Shown here piece by piece: positions 60,470 through 64,000 of a stretch of 64,000 nt of DNA. Under the pieces are notes generated by a model. The model searched no databases, had not been told where the DNA came from, and saw nothing but the letters and a program-made list of their open reading frames with translations. Each line of letters begins with the position of its first letter. Positions within the stretch are counted from its first letter, which is position 1. Source of the DNA: Liolophura sinensis (taxonomy: Eukaryota; Mollusca; Polyplacophora; Chitonida; Chitonidae); NCBI RefSeq assembly GCF_032854445.1, contig NC_088300.1, forward strand, positions 66,188,984 to 66,252,983, read 5' to 3'. The translations under genes were made by a program, and so were the position numbers.

Positions 60470-62128
60470 ATGGAAAATCATTATTAAGGATATCTGTGTG
60501 AAACGATTTTTATTTCACATTCTTACAAAACTAAGTAATTCGATGTCTTAGACACTATACCATCAAATGTCAGCACATACCACTGCAGTGAGCGTTTTTT
60601 TTTTTCTTTTTTTTTTACTAAGAATCAACACAAATTTATATAAACAACAGAGTTGGGAAACAGTTGGTAGCTTCCAATTATGGCTCACCAAAAACGTTAT
60701 ACTGTAATGCCAAGGTTTCATTTCTTTTTTCACATCTGGCTAACACACGACAACAGGGAAGGCATTTCCGTGATAATATTAATACGACTGCATGACATGA
60801 AAATAATTTATTTCTGCATGGCTGATACCAAGTAACATTTATCAAACTGAATCATCCAAGTAAACAGAAAAATACACGATGTGTAATCCAACTGCACGTT
60901 TACGTTAAATATATTTTGAGACATTTTAAAAAGAAATAATTCCGATGAAATCAAATTTATTAATTTTTATATATGGTTAAAGTAAGAAAATATTATACGG
61001 AAACATACTTTTATTGAATTTCGGGGAAAAAATGATTATTAAAACAACAAATATGAGTATGTCAGTTTTGCACTTCATCATTGATAGTCCATATTCCTTG
61101 TCGATTTAGTACGTATGTTATTGTAAAAGCCCACCTGATACGAATTTGAAATTAACTCATACAATTGGCCTTCACACATTTTAAAAATGATTTTTCGTGA
61201 CATATTGTTACGACAGGCGGAGATCAGCTTTGTGTGGTTAGTTTTACCGTGAATTGTATCAAGATTGACGGATGTATATTTTGGAATAAATATACATGGC
61301 GGACAGGTTGTCGATACACGATGAAATACACAAGTGTGTCAATCATAAAAGTATTGTTTCCTATATCACTACATTACGAAATGGTCAGCCAATATATTCA
61401 GTCAGTATATTTTAACAAATGAACATTAAGCGAATTCGAGATTTTGAGACGATGAAAAAGCTTAATTCTTAAAGGTGGTCGTGTCAAACACCTATGCTGT
61501 AAGCCGACGATCTAGCTATATATTGATTTCTGAAAAAAATAAAAGCCATCAAAAATATAAAATTCAGCATCCGATACATGATCAGAATTTAAAATAACTG
61601 GATGTAATTTAAAACCAGATATTTACATTAACACAATTGACATAAATAACATCTCTTGCTAAAGAAACAAGCTTTCCTCGTCATTCTACATCAAGTCTTC
61701 TCACTTCAAATGAATGCAGCCGTCATGTTTGATACTGAATTGACATTTAAGTAATTTACACTATTCACACGATAACTGAAGTGGAAACATCAAACAAACT
61801 GGGGATAAAAATGAAAAACACACAAAAAAAATAACCAACGCCGTGTAAACAATGACTATTCCTTAACACTGTTCTGTATAATTCTTCTTTCTGCTCAGGA
61901 CAGTATATATACATATACACTCCCGGCTCTTATTTGTAAATATAGGTACACCTTGTCACGATTATAGATATATAGCCCTAATTGTTTTTTCACCCCGTCG
62001 TGTACAGGTATACATTCCACAATCCCCCCAGGTCACGTGTTTCTGGACATGTCATTCACGGTCTAAGTTTTTTGCCTATTTCCACACGATTTTCCAATCT
62101 TGAACACTAGCACGATATATAAATGTGA
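60470..62128. other. Unassigned A+T-rich DNA
   Basis: Long T runs near 60596-60617. No supported ORF or repeat family. Confidence 0.45.
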
Positions 62129-62156
62129 CCCCCCCCCCCCCCCCCACACACACACC
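62129..62156. repeat. Poly-C run and (CA)n
   Basis: Seventeen Cs (62129-62145) followed by about five CA dinucleotides. Confidence 0.95.
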
Positions 62157-62666
62157 CCTCTCTTATATTCACATCGAAACTACTCGGCACATAATGAATT
62201 GCAGGTACCACACATAGTTAAATTAGACCGTGAGTTAATATGGACTGTTTTTATACCATGTAATGTATATCGAAAATCATTTTCTCTATGCTCGTGAAAG
62301 ACTGGTGTTTTATAATAAACAAAATGGTATCAAATTTTAAGACGTAGAACGCCCAGTGAGCCCAGGAGGAGATGAGGATATTAATTTGATCTCATTTTGA
62401 TCAAACACGCATTAATATAATTATCGAAGTGCCCTAAGAAAACCGTATTTAATATGACCCTAATTCAGTTTTACATTAAAATACATACTGAAGTTGCGTT
62501 ATCACTGTCGCATCGGGAAGACATGATATTTATACTACACTGTGTAAAAACAGTTTTCTCACGTCAATCCATTCTCTGACGACTGGCATCAAAGGTGTTC
62601 AGTTTTAAAATAGCAGAAATAAATATGTTTATCCAATGAAAATGTGGAAAATAAGAAACCTTTTCC

Positions 62667-62667
<1 letters not shown>
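62157..62667. other. Unassigned A+T-rich DNA
   Basis: Contains TGATCTCATTTTGATCAAAC near 62389, a partial palindrome, and ATTAATATAATTATCGA. Nothing assignable. Confidence 0.4.
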
Positions 62668-62731
<64 letters not shown>

Positions 62732-62748
62732 TGTGTGCGTGTGTGTGT
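62668..62748. repeat. (TA)n(GT)n compound microsatellite
   Basis: About 62 bp of TA (62668-62729) followed by GTGTGTGCGTGTGTGTGT. Confidence 0.97.
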
Positions 62749-62779
62749 AATGCACTGAACTTCAAAGATCAAAATACGC

Positions 62780-63260
62780 ATTTATTATTTCGCCGGTCTC
62801 GTGAAATTTCATTCAGTCCATAATGTTTAATTAACTTTGAACAATTTGATTGCGTATGACACACTAGTCTTTAAGGATTTATGGGGCATGTTCCGTTGGC
62901 ATTAAACCCTTAATTCCTCGGACAACTTTTGCAATATTTAACGCAAAGCGACCACGATTTCTACCCTAGAGAAATCCTACGTTTATAAATAGATGATTAT
63001 CTCCGGTCCATCGCATACAAAACACCCCAGACCCTCACGTGCAAAATTCATCCCAATGGCACGATTCGTCAGCTCAGGAACACGTGCGAAAGTGACAGCG
63101 GTCGGGACGCTGCGCGAGCTGTCGTCATGACAACGGCCGGATGCCAACGAGCGTGGAATGTGACTTGTTTCGCGAGCTCATCCGTCATGCGGGCAGGTGA
63201 TGACGGCGTCTTATCGCGAAGTTCCCTCCTTTCCAGCCTTGCCCCTTCGCTTATCGACTC
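62780..63260. promoter_or_regulatory. CpG-dense island, possible regulatory element or promoter
   Basis: From about 63040 to 63260 CpG dinucleotides are dense against A+T-rich surroundings. Two CACGTG E-boxes (near 63038 and 63080) lie close together, followed by GTCGTCATGACAACGGCCGG, a TEAD-like GTGGAATGTG, and GGTGATGACGGCG. The A+T part to the left has TTTAATTAAC and TTGCAATATTTAACGC phrases. No ORF starts inside with support. In a sparsely methylated invertebrate genome CpG density alone does not prove a promoter. Confidence 0.25.
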
Positions 63261-64000
63261 CTAATCAGTGGCGTTGGGGGTAGTTTGAAAACTGTTTGTT
63301 TACATATCCATGTGGATGTGCCGACAAAAGCACATGGGGTTCAGGTGTGGTTCCTTTACGGCCGTCTGTAGTTAACGTCATCTCGACAAACAGCTAAAAA
63401 GTTGTAAACATGTTGTGTGCGTGAGAAGGCCATTTATGTTTAAACCAACGGTCCAAATATTCTGTGATGGGAATAGTGCAGCCCGAAGTAGAAAAGTTCT
63501 GTTATAGTTCTTCAAAGGACAAAGCATTTGGCTCTTCGATATATCGAGCTTCATCCAGCGCGGTAAACAATTTAGCCAAGTGTCAGATTGGAGATTCCAA
63601 ACCTTACTAAAACGAGTGCTCAGAAATGTGTTTGTTGGACAACGAGTTATGGTTTGTATGCGGGATGGTGGTATACTGGAATTGACTGGGTGCGTCAAGT
63701 AGACGATTGACCAGTCGTACCGGCTATTGTCCGATCACACATGCAAGCTGAGTCAAGACTAAGGCACTTGCCATTCACTTTAACCGATTGGGGCATAGGT
63801 CAGTGGTTGTTTACTCTCACAAATCAGCCCTGTGTCTGTCAACCATCGACTTATTGTGCTCTCTTTGCCCTATTAATGACTATGGAATGCGGGGTTACGA
63901 GTACGGGCGAACGCAAGGCATCGCAAAGGCAGAAAATTCATAATTATATCTGTCAACAAGGCTAGGGCAATGGCTAAGTTTAATTACTTAGATTGGGGAT
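63261..64000. other. Unassigned DNA to window end
   Basis: A minus-strand 106-codon frame (63378-63698) and a plus-strand frame (63741-63965) have no recognised product. Confidence 0.4.

Noticed and set aside
63378-63698. 106-codon minus-strand ORF
   Set aside because: No recognised motif, poor amino-acid composition for a globular domain, and no splice context.

Overview
This window looks like nuclear DNA of a mollusc (bivalve or gastropod), most likely a gene desert or a very long intron. The evidence is in the repeats. Several copies belong to a tRNA-derived SINE family whose 3' end reads GTACGGCGTAAAACACC and then an (AAAT)n tail. Another SINE ends in GTTAAACCCCAAG plus CTCACTCA-type repeats. 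I know both tails from molluscan repeat sequence. There are also long (TA)n tracts and many minisatellites. I see no operons, ribosome binding sites, bacterial genes, rRNA genes, genuine tRNA genes, CRISPR arrays or viral genes.

No protein-coding gene can be identified with confidence. The longest open frames (about 110-156 codons) are close to what chance gives in 64 kb of A+T-rich DNA, and none has a domain I recognise. A few are listed at low confidence because something beside them makes them worth testing: two long frames in the same phase at 19.3-20.2 kb; a minus-strand frame at 46.7 kb that starts beside an acceptor-like AG and ends in polyadenylation signals; an exon-like block at 37.18 kb behind a pyrimidine tract and AG; and a compositionally distinct block at 51.9-52.5 kb that is open in several frames.

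Layout. 0-7 kb: tail of a 56-bp tandem array at the left edge, then A+T-rich unique DNA with two possible regulatory clusters. 7-17 kb: a 28-bp array, a (TA)n tract and unassigned ORFs. 17-21.3 kb: repeat-dense, with a 142-bp pure pyrimidine (TC)n(CCT)n tract, a three-copy satellite of about 180 bp, the ORF pair, a SINE with a clear 14-bp target-site duplication, and a 34-bp array. 21-37 kb: mostly unique DNA with a (TA)n tract, SINEs of different families, an 18-bp palindrome, a G-quadruplex motif and several G+C-richer islands. 37-49 kb: mostly unique, with possible conserved noncoding islands and two strong hairpins. 49-58.5 kb: the main SINE and minisatellite cluster, including a SINE inserted inside a 34-bp tandem array. 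58.5-64 kb: microsatellites and a CpG-dense island near the right end.

The best-supported biology is repeat evolution. At least three SINE families with different 5' heads are present, and some share 3' domains. Seven minisatellite or satellite arrays lie in 64 kb, and one records the order array, then expansion, then SINE insertion. Every regulatory or coding statement here is a hypothesis needing transcript or cross-species data.
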